The notes under the pieces: generated by a model
What the model saw: the letters and a program-made list of their open reading frames with translations, nothing else
Database searches by the model: none
What the model was told of the DNA's origin: nothing
Position numbers and translations under genes: made by a program
Assembly (NCBI GenBank): GCA_029785685.1
Contig: JAFLZE010000017.1
Span: forward strand, 1 to 20,282
DNA length: 20,282 nucleotides
Source of the DNA: Nitrososphaerota archaeon
GTDB lineage: Archaea; Thermoproteota; Nitrososphaeria; Nitrososphaerales; UBA183
Reading direction: 5' to 3'
Shown: one piece after another, positions 7,668 through 14,686 of the stretch
Layout of the letters: each line of letters starts with the position of its first letter
How positions within the stretch are numbered: the stretch's first letter is position 1

Positions 7668-8348
7668 TTGAAGTACAACATCGTTGCGCCTCTGGGAGAA
7701 GACTTGGAGTCAATCTACACCGCAGTGCGCGAGTTCCCCACCGAGAAGATCTACCTCCTATCCACGGGCAAGCACAGGGAAAGGCTGGACGAACTGAAGG
7801 CTGTGGCTGACAAGCTCAGGATCGGAGTCCAGGTCATCGACATCAAGGGGGGCCTCCTCGAAGGGATGTTCAAGATATTCGCCCAGATGAAGTCTGCCGT
7901 GGACCAGGACAGCCTCCTCGTCAACGTGTCGTCGGGAGACAACCTCGTGAACTGCGCCGCGCTGTCGGCGTCGTACGTCAACGGGCTAAAGGCCATGGCT
8001 GTGATGGACGATAAGTTGATTATGCTACCAGTCCTGAAGTTCTCCTACTACAGGCTCCTGCCTGAACGGAAGCTTGCGATCCTCAAGTTCTTGAAGGACC
8101 AGCCTGATTGTTGCAGCTCCCTGGAGGAATTGGCGGCGAGGACCAAGATGAGCCTACCATTGGTGTCGTACCACGTCAATGGGAACGCGAAGGCGGAAGG
8201 CCTCATCACCATGGGCCTGGCCGCGACCCATATCGGGCCAAGAGGGAAGACCCAGGTCATGCTCACCGAGCTGGGGAAGCTCATCTCCGTAGGGGACATC
8301 GAGGCGCCGTCGCAGGCCGCGCTTCCTCATCCTGAGGCCGTCGCTTAA
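7668..8348 (+). CDS. CARF-like Rossmann/winged-HTH regulator (Csa3/DUF6293-like)
   Basis: From the TTG at 7668 the protein is 226 residues and begins KYNIVAPLGEDLESIY, typical of a CARF-type ligand-binding domain. LLVNVSSGDNLVN corresponds to the second nucleotide-contact loop (N-[TS]-[SG]-G) of these domains. After about residue 130 comes a winged helix (ERKLAILKFL ... LPLVSYHVN ... TELGKLISVGD). CARF domains sense cyclic oligoadenylates or nucleotides, often with CRISPR, but no CRISPR array or cas gene is present, so this is more likely one of the stand-alone archaeal regulators. It is divergent from thioredoxin. A C-terminal fragment of a paralogue lies at 8627-8701. Confidence 0.65.
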   Translation: MKYNIVAPLGEDLESIYTAVREFPTEKIYLLSTGKHRERLDELKAVADKLRIGVQVIDIKGGLLEGMFKIFAQMKSAVDQDSLLVNVSSGDNLVNCAALSASYVNGLKAMAVMDDKLIMLPVLKFSYYRLLPERKLAILKFLKDQPDCCSSLEELAARTKMSLPLVSYHVNGNAKAEGLITMGLAATHIGPRGKTQVMLTELGKLISVGDIEAPSQAALPHPEAVA

Positions 8349-8365
8349 AGCAGAAGCTTCAGGGT

Positions 8366-8394
8366 CAAGCCTAACCTGTTAATCTGGTGCCCCA
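8366..8394 (+). repeat. Upstream element, copy 1 (pairs with 8775-8802)
   Basis: The segment reads roughly AAGC..AAC.TGTTAAT.TG.TGCC and recurs at 8775-8802. Both copies lie upstream of small zinc-protein genes and both follow a GAAGCTT(C/T)AGG sequence. The TTAAT may act as a weak TATA box. Confidence 0.45.
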
Positions 8395-8427
8395 GGAAAA
8401 GAGGGCGAAAGGAAGGCGATAGTTGAA

Positions 8428-8610
8428 ATGAAGATTGACTGCAGGAGTTGCGGCCACCCAATCGAAGTGACGCCACCATCCAAGGACTACGAAATTAAGC
8501 TGAATGAGCCATGCCCAAATGGAGATAGCATTGAGGTCAACGTCAGGTGCGATAACTGCTCCGCACAGACCCAGATCTACTGGGATGCGGAGCATGAGTT
8601 GGCGGTTTGA
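8428..8610 (+). CDS. Small zinc-ribbon protein
   Basis: A 60-residue protein with CRSC at residues 5-8 and CDNC at 41-44, the spacing of a four-cysteine zinc ribbon; an extra cysteine is at 29. The body is strand-rich (YEIKLNEP, IEVNVRCDN, TQIYW). It probably binds one zinc and may contact nucleic acid or protein. No specific family is recognised. It follows the CARF/HTH gene by 79 bp and overlaps nothing on the same strand. Confidence 0.65.
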   Translation: MKIDCRSCGHPIEVTPPSKDYEIKLNEPCPNGDSIEVNVRCDNCSAQTQIYWDAEHELAV

Positions 8611-8626
8611 TGTTGGGCGAGACCGG

Positions 8627-8701
8627 TTGGTGCCGTCGGAGATGGGCAAAATCATCGCCGTGGGGGACATCGGGGAGTTCCAGGCGACCCCGGCCAAATA
8701 G
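8627..8701 (+). pseudogene. C-terminal fragment of a CARF/HTH paralogue
   Basis: The frame ending at TAG 8699-8701 reads SEMGKIIAVGDIGEF, which aligns with TELGKLISVGDIEAP at the C-terminus of the regulator at 7668-8348. At DNA level about 38 bases align with roughly 70 percent identity by eye. Nothing upstream in this frame matches the rest of the gene, because the zinc-ribbon ORF occupies it. It looks like the tail of a second copy lost by deletion. Confidence 0.6.
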
Positions 8702-8774
8702 GGGCCTAGCGGACTAGGTCCCTCAGAGGTCCATCGTTCAGCGAAGCTTTAGGTTAAAACCACCATTTTACTTT

Positions 8775-8802
8775 TAAGCTCAACTTGTTAATATGATTGC
8801 CA
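8775..8802 (+). repeat. Upstream element, copy 2 (pairs with 8366-8394)
   Basis: Second copy of the element, about 20 of 27 positions shared with the first by eye, ending about 20 bp before the ATG at 8823 of the two-finger protein. A CTTTTAAG at 8771-8778 may be the TATA box. Confidence 0.45.
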
Positions 8803-9005
8803 GGCTTCGTTCGCTGAGAAAAATGCCAGAATTTGCATGCCAGGCGTGCGGAGCAAAGTTCCCTACTCAGGAAGCTCTGATGGAGCATGGGAAGATGCAC
8901 GCTGCGAGCGCACCGGTGCAACAGTTCAAGTGTCAAGCGTGCGGCGCCACCTTCGCTACTCAGGTGGAACTTCAGGCCCACGGTAAGACTGTGCACCCGA
9001 TGTAG
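8793..9005 (+). CDS. Small two-finger C2H2 zinc protein
   Basis: A compact C2H2 protein; the ATG at 8823 (MPEFACQACG) is the more likely start, giving 60 residues that are almost entirely two fingers: CQACGAKFPTQEALMEHGKMH and a second from CQACGATF to HGKTVH. The longer form from 8793 adds basic residues (MIARLRSLRK) and may be non-coding leader. The fingers match those of the membrane protein at 6442-7194 nearly position for position, so one derives from the other. DNA, RNA or protein binding are all possible. Confidence 0.8.
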   Translation: MIARLRSLRKMPEFACQACGAKFPTQEALMEHGKMHAASAPVQQFKCQACGATFATQVELQAHGKTVHPM

Positions 9006-9263
9006 ATGGGACGGCTGCACCCATCCCTCAACGAAGCCGGCCAGGGACACCTTGGCAGTGCCCCGGCCCTCCCTCATTTTGTGAATTCTTCCTCTACTCG
9101 TGGGACAGGTTTGGGCCCCCTACTTCAACCCACTATTGACGCCTAGACTTCTAGTTGAGCTCGATTGGGTGCGATCCTAGCGGACAATGCGTACGACGTG
9201 GCCTTGGTCGGAAGTTCGGCTTCGGAGTCAAAGGAATAATTCATAGCCTCCGAGACCCGTTCG

Positions 9264-9373
9264 TTGCCCATGGCCAGGAAGCACCCCTACACTCTCTGCG
9301 GGACCGGGTTCCCATCGGGGAAGCTCTCCTTGCCCACGTCGGCGAGGTCCATCGCGAAGAGGGGAGGAGATGG
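9264..9373 (+). pseudogene. Frameshifted C2H2 zinc-finger remnant
   Basis: From ATG 9264 the frame reads MARKHPYTLCGTGFPS. One base shift then gives EALLAHVGEVHREE. Joined, this matches the local finger type CGAKFPTQEALMEHGKMH. The first zinc cysteine position is Tyr and the frame is broken, so it is probably a dead copy. The rest of the 457-bp gap from 9006 to 9462 shows no gene, RNA or repeat that I can support. Confidence 0.5.
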
Positions 9374-9462
9374 AAGCCCTCGGTTGGGGTACATTCAATT
9401 TCCACCAAATGCGGAGTGCTTGGAAACACCCGGTTCAACTCTCTCGAGCGCAGGTGAACAGC

Positions 9463-10020
9463 ATGACGTGGAAAAAGACGCAGAGTGAAGAAGAAACCGA
9501 AGGCGATCTGAAATCAGCGTATGAAAGGGCGCGTACGAGCCGAGGAAAAGTTTCCAATATATTCAAGGCGCAGAGCCTTGACCCCAAGTCCCTTGGCGCA
9601 CACCTCGACCTGTATCTGAGCATACTGTTCGGTGGCGGAAAATTGAGCAGAAAGCAAAGGGAGATGATTGCGGTGATCGTGTCAGCCCAGAATGGATGCC
9701 AGTACTGCGTCGCGCATCATTCGGCTGCCCTCGGTAGATATGTGAAGGAAGAAGGATTTATAGCGAAACTCATCGAGAACCCACTCGTAGTCGCCCTTCC
9801 CGCCAAAGACAGGGCAATGGTGGAGTATGCGATTACCCTGACGAGGAATCCGAAGTCCCTCACAGAGAAGGACATCAACGAGCTCCGCAAGCAGGGGTTG
9901 GTCGACGAAGAAATCCTTAATCTTGCCTTGGTAGCGGCGTACTTCAACTTCGTCAACCGCCTAGCCAGCGGTCTCGGCGTCGAACTCGAGGACGAGGGAC
10001 AGACCCAATACAGGTATTGA
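9463..10020 (+). CDS. Carboxymuconolactone decarboxylase/AhpD-family protein
   Basis: A 185-residue all-helical AhpD-like protein with the redox motif CQYCVAHHSAAL (Cys79, Cys82, His85-86), as in AhpD alkylhydroperoxidases. The line LSRKQREMIAVIVSAQNGCQYC is the family signature. AhpD proteins use the CxxC pair to reduce peroxiredoxins or peroxides. The ATG at 9463 is preceded by AGGTGA at good spacing. The longer reading from 9370 has no family match at its N-terminus. It fits the thiol-peroxide theme with OsmC and thioredoxin. Confidence 0.88.
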   Translation: MTWKKTQSEEETEGDLKSAYERARTSRGKVSNIFKAQSLDPKSLGAHLDLYLSILFGGGKLSRKQREMIAVIVSAQNGCQYCVAHHSAALGRYVKEEGFIAKLIENPLVVALPAKDRAMVEYAITLTRNPKSLTEKDINELRKQGLVDEEILNLALVAAYFNFVNRLASGLGVELEDEGQTQYRY

Positions 10021-10093
10021 AGCGCGCAAAGCTGCGATTGAAGCGTTAAAGCCGCCTGTTTTATTCCAGTTGGGGCTTCTAGCAAGCGAGGAA

Positions 10094-10273
10094 ATGTCGA
10101 CTTTTGCGACCTCGAGGTTCCCCCTCACCAAGCTCTCGATGGCCTGCGTGAACAGGGGCCCGTTCGGTCTGCATTCCATAAAGCGCTTCATCTTTAGGAC
10201 GCATGAGGTCATCGTAACTGACCACCTCCTAGTCTCAGGAGACGAGGCCAGAATGCTGGACAATAGGAAGTGA
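10094..10273 (+). CDS. Hypothetical 59-residue protein, first cistron of the radical SAM operon
   Basis: The ORF begins MSTFATSRF and has a basic middle (HSIKRFIFRTHEV) and one cysteine; no family is recognised. Its TGA overlaps the GTG start of the next gene (GTGA), the same coupling seen later in the operon, which supports translation. A TTG at 10070 would lengthen it by 8 residues. A TTTTATT box lies at about 10057-10063. It could also be a decayed N-terminal part of a larger gene. Confidence 0.45.
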   Translation: MSTFATSRFPLTKLSMACVNRGPFGLHSIKRFIFRTHEVIVTDHLLVSGDEARMLDNRK

Positions 10274-10881
10274 CTGGGCCCCCGACGGAGAAGGTCGTAA
10301 TCACGACGGACCGATTTCTCGGAGACTACAGGAAGAACAGACAGAAAGCCGAGTCTCCCTGCGTGCACGAGGAGGCGGGGGCGGGTAAGGGGCTTCCAGC
10401 CCGCGCCAAAGTCGTCGAGATCACGAAGGGGTGCGGCTTCGAGCTCGAAGCGCATCCTCGTACTGGTCTAGTCTTTGTGGACCTCTTCCTTTACACCCCA
10501 ATCCACTTTCCCTTCTACCACGGCTTCATCCCCGGGACGAAGGGCGACAACGGCTATTACCTGGACCCGCTGGTGGCAACTGAGGAACCCATGTATCCGA
10601 TGTCAACAGTCCGCGCGAGAACCATCGGCGCGCTGCTCATAGCAGACGAGAGTGGGCCCGGCACCAAGACCATGGCCGTGCTTGAAGGCATAGGTCCTGT
10701 CTATTCCTCCTTGACCGATGCCCGACAACTTCCTGTTTTCGCCCTAAAACTGCTGGAGCACTCCTTCACCCACTACAAGGCTCCAGAGCCGAGGGAGTTC
10801 TTACGAGTCCGGAGGTGGCAGAGAAAATCCATCGCCGAGGGGCATGCCCGCCGAGCCACCAAATCATTCAAAGGGGAGTAA
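10270..10881 (+). CDS. Family I inorganic pyrophosphatase homologue with degenerate active site
   Basis: A 203-residue protein whose residues 47-170 follow family I soluble pyrophosphatase: VVEITKG, the TGLVFVD strand, FYHGFIPGT, ARTIGALLIADESG, and HYK near the end. Against E. coli PPase, recalled from memory and ungapped from E31 to K104, the metal ligands D65 and D102 are Asn94 and Gly131, catalytic D67 is Tyr96, and K29, R43, Y51 and Y55 are Glu, Leu, Phe and His. D70, D97, E20, E31, K104, Y141 and K142 are kept. Canonical pyrophosphate hydrolysis looks unlikely; it may bind a phosphorylated ligand or act as a partner of the downstream radical SAM protein. The first 45 residues are not part of the fold. 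It is coupled upstream (GTGA) and lies 9 bp before the radical SAM gene. Confidence 0.75.
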   Translation: MTGPPTEKVVITTDRFLGDYRKNRQKAESPCVHEEAGAGKGLPARAKVVEITKGCGFELEAHPRTGLVFVDLFLYTPIHFPFYHGFIPGTKGDNGYYLDPLVATEEPMYPMSTVRARTIGALLIADESGPGTKTMAVLEGIGPVYSSLTDARQLPVFALKLLEHSFTHYKAPEPREFLRVRRWQRKSIAEGHARRATKSFKGE

Positions 10882-10890
10882 ACGGGGAAC

Positions 10891-12252
10891 ATGCAGTATT
10901 CCGCCGAAAAGGTTCGGTCAGAATTTGACCAGACGGAGAGCCTCTGTCCAGTCTGCCTGGCCCTCGTGGACGCCTTCCTGATCGTCCGTGACGGCCGGGT
11001 CATAATGGAAAAGACCTGCGAAGTCCATGGCAAGTTTGATGTCCTTATCAGCTCTGACGCTGACTACTATCGGTGGGCCCTCAAGTTCAACAAACCCGGG
11101 ACCATGCCGAAATCCTTCGGGACGGCTTCGAAGTCTGGTTGCCCGTACGACTGCGGGCTATGTCCCGAACACAAGCAGCACACCTGCCTCGGGATAATCG
11201 AGGTGACGGAAAGCTGTAACATGCGCTGTCCCACATGCTTCGCCAACTCAAGCGTGGGCAAGTCACTCGAACTGGGACAAGTTGAATCTATGCTCGACGC
11301 CTTCGTGAGGTACGAAGGGAACCCCGAGGTGGTCCAGTTCAGCGGCGGGGAACCTTCGATCCACCCTCAAATCATTCAGATGATACGCGCTGCTCGGGCG
11401 AGGAACATCAAGATAGTCATGCTCAACACAAACGGGACTCGTATCGCCAGGGACGAGGGCTTCGTCCAAGACCTTTCGGAGCTGAACGTCACAGTCTACC
11501 TCCAGTTCGATGGTTTCAAGAAAAGCACCAGTGAGACGCTCCGTGGCGAGGACGCCAGAGAGACGAAGAGGTCCGCCTTGGAGAACCTCTTGAAGCATAA
11601 CGTGAACACCGTCCTTGCTTGCACCGTCCAGAGAGGGGTCAATGAGGACGAGTACGGGGCGGTGGTCGACTATGCGTTCAGGAACCAGCACGTAAAGGGG
11701 GTGGTCTTCCAGCCGACCTTCTACGCCGGCCGCCACCCTGACTTCGACCCACTCGACAGGGTGACCCTTCCCGACGTAGTCAAAGGGGTGGCCGCGCAGT
11801 CCAGCTTCGGGTTGCTCCAATCGGACTTCTTCCCGATTCCCTGCTGCTCCCCTAACTGCAGCACGGCGACCTACGTCTACGTGGATGGAGGGAATGCCAC
11901 TCCGTTGACCCGCGTCATTGACCATGAGGACTACATGAATTACTTCTCGAACCGCGCGCTCCCTGATACGGAGTATTTCACAAAAAGGACAAGCCTGGAG
12001 ACGCTCTATTCGGCGTCGGCGGTTCCGGGCTCCGAAAAGATCCTCATGAGTTACTGCACGGCCTGCGACGTGCTCCTCGACCTGGGGGAGCTGGCCCAGA
12101 AGGTCAAGATGATCCTCGTCCAGCCCTTCATGGACTCCTGGAACTTCGATGTCAGGCGTGTGACGAAGTGCTGCGTTGGCGAGATTACCCCCGACTGCAA
12201 GATAATCCCATTCTGCGCCTATAACAACGTCTACAGAGGGCCAAGGACTTGA
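10891..12252 (+). CDS. Radical SAM protein, Tes/MJ0619 (class D methylase-like) or TrsS type
   Basis: A 453-residue radical SAM enzyme. The N-terminal zinc/iron-sulfur region has CPVC (19-22), C43 with H46, and CPYDCGLC (84-91) followed by C99. The radical SAM cluster motif is CNMRCPTC (109-116) and SAM contact is FSGGEP. The C-terminus carries further cysteine groups (PCCSPNC, YCTAC, KCCVG, PFCAYN). This layout is that of archaeal Tes (tetraether lipid synthase) and its relatives in the MJ0619 class, which act on unactivated carbons. The partner genes resemble the bacterial TrsS/TrsM pair, so TrsS-type is the better guess and tetraether synthesis is not proven. The stop overlaps the TTG of the next gene. 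Confidence 0.85.
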   Translation: MQYSAEKVRSEFDQTESLCPVCLALVDAFLIVRDGRVIMEKTCEVHGKFDVLISSDADYYRWALKFNKPGTMPKSFGTASKSGCPYDCGLCPEHKQHTCLGIIEVTESCNMRCPTCFANSSVGKSLELGQVESMLDAFVRYEGNPEVVQFSGGEPSIHPQIIQMIRAARARNIKIVMLNTNGTRIARDEGFVQDLSELNVTVYLQFDGFKKSTSETLRGEDARETKRSALENLLKHNVNTVLACTVQRGVNEDEYGAVVDYAFRNQHVKGVVFQPTFYAGRHPDFDPLDRVTLPDVVKGVAAQSSFGLLQSDFFPIPCCSPNCSTATYVYVDGGNATPLTRVIDHEDYMNYFSNRALPDTEYFTKRTSLETLYSASAVPGSEKILMSYCTACDVLLDLGELAQKVKMILVQPFMDSWNFDVRRVTKCCVGEITPDCKIIPFCAYNNVYRGPRT

Positions 12253-13019
12253 GCGAGCCGAGTTGCTGCTCGGGGTCCCCATACCGGCCTAGCATCACCG
12301 GGCTGATTCTCGGGAGCGCCTGGCACCCGGGAGGCGCGGAGGCATCGGCGAAACTTGCTTCGATGATGAAAGCCGGCCGAGAGGAGATGTTCCTCGACCT
12401 AGGCTGCGGCATCGGGACGACCTCCCGCCTGCTTGCAGAGCAGTTCGGATGTAGGGTCGTAGGGATCGACGCCTCTCCAAGCAATGCCGGGGACGCCATG
12501 CGCAGGACGGTCGATTCCAACGGGATTTCGTTCCTGGCAGGCGACGGGGAGCACGTCCCTTTGGCCGAGGAGACCTTCGATGGGGCGATGATGGAGTGCG
12601 TCCTCTCGACCTTCCGTGACAAGCCCGCGGCAGCCGCGGAGTTGTCACGAGTCCTAAAGTCGAACGGACGCCTGGGGGTGTCCGACGTGGCGGTGGAAGG
12701 GGAGCTTCCTGAGGAACTAAGGTCCCCCCTGACCGACGTCTTCTGCGTCGGCAGAGCGCTTTCCGTCAGGGGGTATCTGGAGGTGCTCGAACGTGGAGGG
12801 TTCGAAGTCCAAGCCGTCGAGAAAATGGAACAAGAAACGCTGGATTTCCTCGGCGAGGTCAGGCGTCAAATCTTCCTCGCGAAGATGCTGGCCGGGGTCG
12901 GCAAGCTCGGGCTGGACCAGGAGGACCTGGACTACGCTCGCCACCTGCTGGCCCTGACCGTTACTGCCGTGGAGGAGGGCAAGCTCGGATATGTGGCGAT
13001 AACAGCGAGGAAGTGCTGA
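12249..13019 (+). CDS. SAM-dependent methyltransferase, TrsM/DVU_1556-like
   Basis: A 256-residue class I methyltransferase with motif I FLDLGCGIGTTSRLL (48-62), acidic VVGIDAS, and MMECVLSTF, the ECVLS form typical of the TrsM group. The N-terminus has PSCCSGS, a vicinal cysteine pair seen in TrsM-like proteins, then an AWHPGGAEAS segment. It uses a TTG start that overlaps the radical SAM stop by 4 bp (TTGA), so the two are co-translated. A generic UbiE/ArsM-type label would also fit the fold; the pairing with the radical SAM gene is the reason for the narrower call. Confidence 0.8.
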   Translation: MSEPSCCSGSPYRPSITGLILGSAWHPGGAEASAKLASMMKAGREEMFLDLGCGIGTTSRLLAEQFGCRVVGIDASPSNAGDAMRRTVDSNGISFLAGDGEHVPLAEETFDGAMMECVLSTFRDKPAAAAELSRVLKSNGRLGVSDVAVEGELPEELRSPLTDVFCVGRALSVRGYLEVLERGGFEVQAVEKMEQETLDFLGEVRRQIFLAKMLAGVGKLGLDQEDLDYARHLLALTVTAVEEGKLGYVAITARKC

Positions 13020-13022
13020 TAG

Positions 13023-13382
13023 ATGGACAGGCCTTCGAACGCCCTGCATAGCGCAGACGAGACCCCGGTAGAAGTCAAGATCTATAGGATAACTGGAAGG
13101 CAGCTGCTCTTCAACGTGGGCCGGTCCGTGTGCGAGGAGTGTAACCTGACAGTGGCGGCAGTGAGAGAGGCGATTGCAAGAGCCAATGGAATCCAGGTCA
13201 GGTTCAAAGTCGAGCCCTGGCTGAACAGGTTGCCCTTCGCCCTTTCAAAGGGGGCGTATCACCCTCCGATTACGATTGTGGACGACAGGATCATCAGCCA
13301 GGGGGTGGTTCCTGACGTGGAGGAAGTCAGGCTTGCCATAGTCGGTGCCTCTAGACTAGAGAGGGGACGAGAGCCGGTATGA
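13023..13382 (+). CDS. Thioredoxin/glutaredoxin-fold protein with CEEC motif
   Basis: A 119-residue protein with a thioredoxin-like layout: strand EVKIYRITG, active-site-like CEEC (37-40) at a helix start, VRFKVEPWLN, then HPPITIVDDRIISQG, where the HPP supplies the cis-proline. It is a divergent member, not classical thioredoxin (no WCGPC). It lies 3 bp after the methyltransferase and overlaps the next gene by 4 bp, so it probably supplies or receives electrons for this pathway. Bacterial trsS loci also carry a small redox protein. Confidence 0.65.
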   Translation: MDRPSNALHSADETPVEVKIYRITGRQLLFNVGRSVCEECNLTVAAVREAIARANGIQVRFKVEPWLNRLPFALSKGAYHPPITIVDDRIISQGVVPDVEEVRLAIVGASRLERGREPV

Positions 13383-13849
13383 GCGCAGAGAGCCCTGCAG
13401 CTCCGAAGAGATTCCACTGGGTCGAGGGAAGGTACAGAAGGGACGACGCTTCTGTCTTCACCCGGAGGTCCTATCTTCCCCTCGAAAGTCAGTGTCCGGA
13501 CACAGCTGAGGATGACACGGGCAGACCGGGCAGACTTATCGAAGGTTCGTGTGTGGAAGTCAACAAGGAGTGCTTCATAGCTACCGCGGCCTTCGGATCG
13601 GAGCTCGACTCGCGAGTGGAGCTTCTCAGGAAGTTCAGGGATGACATCCTGCTCCAGACCGAGCTGCGAGAACCGTTTTCGAAGGTCCTCGGGGCTTACT
13701 ACCGCTATAGCCCACCCATAGCTTTGGGCATGAAAAGGCACAGAGCGGCGATGATCCTACTCAGGTGGATGGTCGCTTACCCAGCAGTTCTGTTCGCTAG
13801 GGGCTTCGTCGCGCTGTTAAGAAGGACGCACAGAGAATGGAGCGAGTAG
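13379..13849 (+). CDS. CFI-box (CFI-box-CTERM) protein with C-terminal hydrophobic helix
   Basis: A 156-residue protein with CFIATAAFGS at 65-74, the invariant CFI box, then LLRKFRDD, YYRYSPPIA and a hydrophobic helix at about 126-148 (ILLRWMVAYPAVLFARG) with a basic end. The CFI-box domain is found at the C-termini of many bacterial and archaeal proteins; its invariant cysteine suggests modification or lipid/ligand attachment but its role is unknown. The first 60 residues are unstructured and basic. ATGA overlap with the thioredoxin-like gene makes it the last cistron, and a possible substrate of the enzymes encoded upstream. Confidence 0.7.
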   Translation: MSAESPAAPKRFHWVEGRYRRDDASVFTRRSYLPLESQCPDTAEDDTGRPGRLIEGSCVEVNKECFIATAAFGSELDSRVELLRKFRDDILLQTELREPFSKVLGAYYRYSPPIALGMKRHRAAMILLRWMVAYPAVLFARGFVALLRRTHREWSE

Positions 13850-13912
13850 CACGAGATCCCTGAAGGAGAAGGACGCCGGCAGTTCCGTTAACTGGCGAAT
13901 TGAAAGGACAAG

Positions 13913-14686
13913 TTACGGTTCGGCGATGCGCGAGAAAGTCTCCACACGCCTGGCCTTCAGCCTCCTCGCCCTGAGTTTCCTGGCCGATTTCAGGTCAAGG
14001 TCGGCGACGAGCAGTCTGGGATGGGAGCCTGCCCTGGCCAGCACCTTCGGATAGACGATGCCGTCCCCCACGTCCTCGATGCCGACTATCACGCTTCCAC
14101 CTTGGGACCTGGAAAGGAAATTCGGGGAGACTATGGGAATCCTGTTCTCTAGGGCCCGCGCCAAGATGTAAAGGCGCCAGGGGTAGAGGCCGGAGCCGCC
14201 AATCCTGGCAGGGGAGAAGATGACCTCGGCGCCCTTCAGCGCGAGTATCCTCGCCACTTCAGGGTAGACGATATCATGGCAGATTGCAATCCCTACCTTC
14301 GATCCCGCCGCACGGAAGATCGGGTACTCGCTTCCCGGTTTCGCCTTCCTCTTCTCCCTACCAAAGAGATGAACTTTCCTCTGAGTGCCTAGAAGGCCGT
14401 TCGGCCCGATGAAGAAGCTCTCCACGTAGGTGGAACCTCCCTCTCTGATGAAGTCTCCCCCAGAAATGAGATGTATCTTGGAATCCCGGGCGGCTTCTTC
14501 GAAGAGGCTGAGGAACTCGGCAGGATTCTCGATCACTTCTGGCGACCAGTGTTCCGGGAGGCAGGCTATGTCCGCTCCGAGCCTCGCTGCCTTCCGAATC
14601 ATCTTCAGCGCTCTATCCTCAATCTCTCCCAGGGAGCCGGAGCACTCCATTTGGACCGCTGCCACCCTTAGCGACCCGCTGTTCAT
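13913..14686 (-). CDS. Nitrilase-superfamily carbon-nitrogen hydrolase
   Basis: A 257-residue amidase-fold protein with the catalytic triad Glu45 (CLPEHW), Lys104 (QRKVHLF) and Cys136 (AICHDIVYPE). The family cleaves amides, nitriles or carbamoyl groups; the substrate cannot be read from sequence. The start ATG overlaps the CoaBC stop by one base (TGATG), so they are co-translated; a link to pantothenate or another amide of CoA metabolism is inference. The tail (KSARKLRARRLKARR) is strongly basic. It is convergent with the CFI-box gene. Confidence 0.9.
   Translation of the reverse strand: MNSGSLRVAAVQMECSGSLGEIEDRALKMIRKAARLGADIACLPEHWSPEVIENPAEFLSLFEEAARDSKIHLISGGDFIREGGSTYVESFFIGPNGLLGTQRKVHLFGREKRKAKPGSEYPIFRAAGSKVGIAICHDIVYPEVARILALKGAEVIFSPARIGGSGLYPWRLYILARALENRIPIVSPNFLSRSQGGSVIVGIEDVGDGIVYPKVLARAGSHPRLLVADLDLKSARKLRARRLKARRVETFSRIAEP

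Noticed and set aside
7578..8348. CRISPR-linked role for the CARF-like regulator
   Set aside because: No repeat-spacer array or cas gene is present, so a CRISPR context is not supported.
9006..9262. Gene or RNA in the gap after the two-finger protein
   Set aside because: Only short frames with no family features and no tRNA or rRNA signature.
11263..12282. 339-codon ORF opposite the radical SAM gene
   Set aside because: Lies wholly antisense to a gene with unmistakable cluster motifs; composition is typical of shadow frames.
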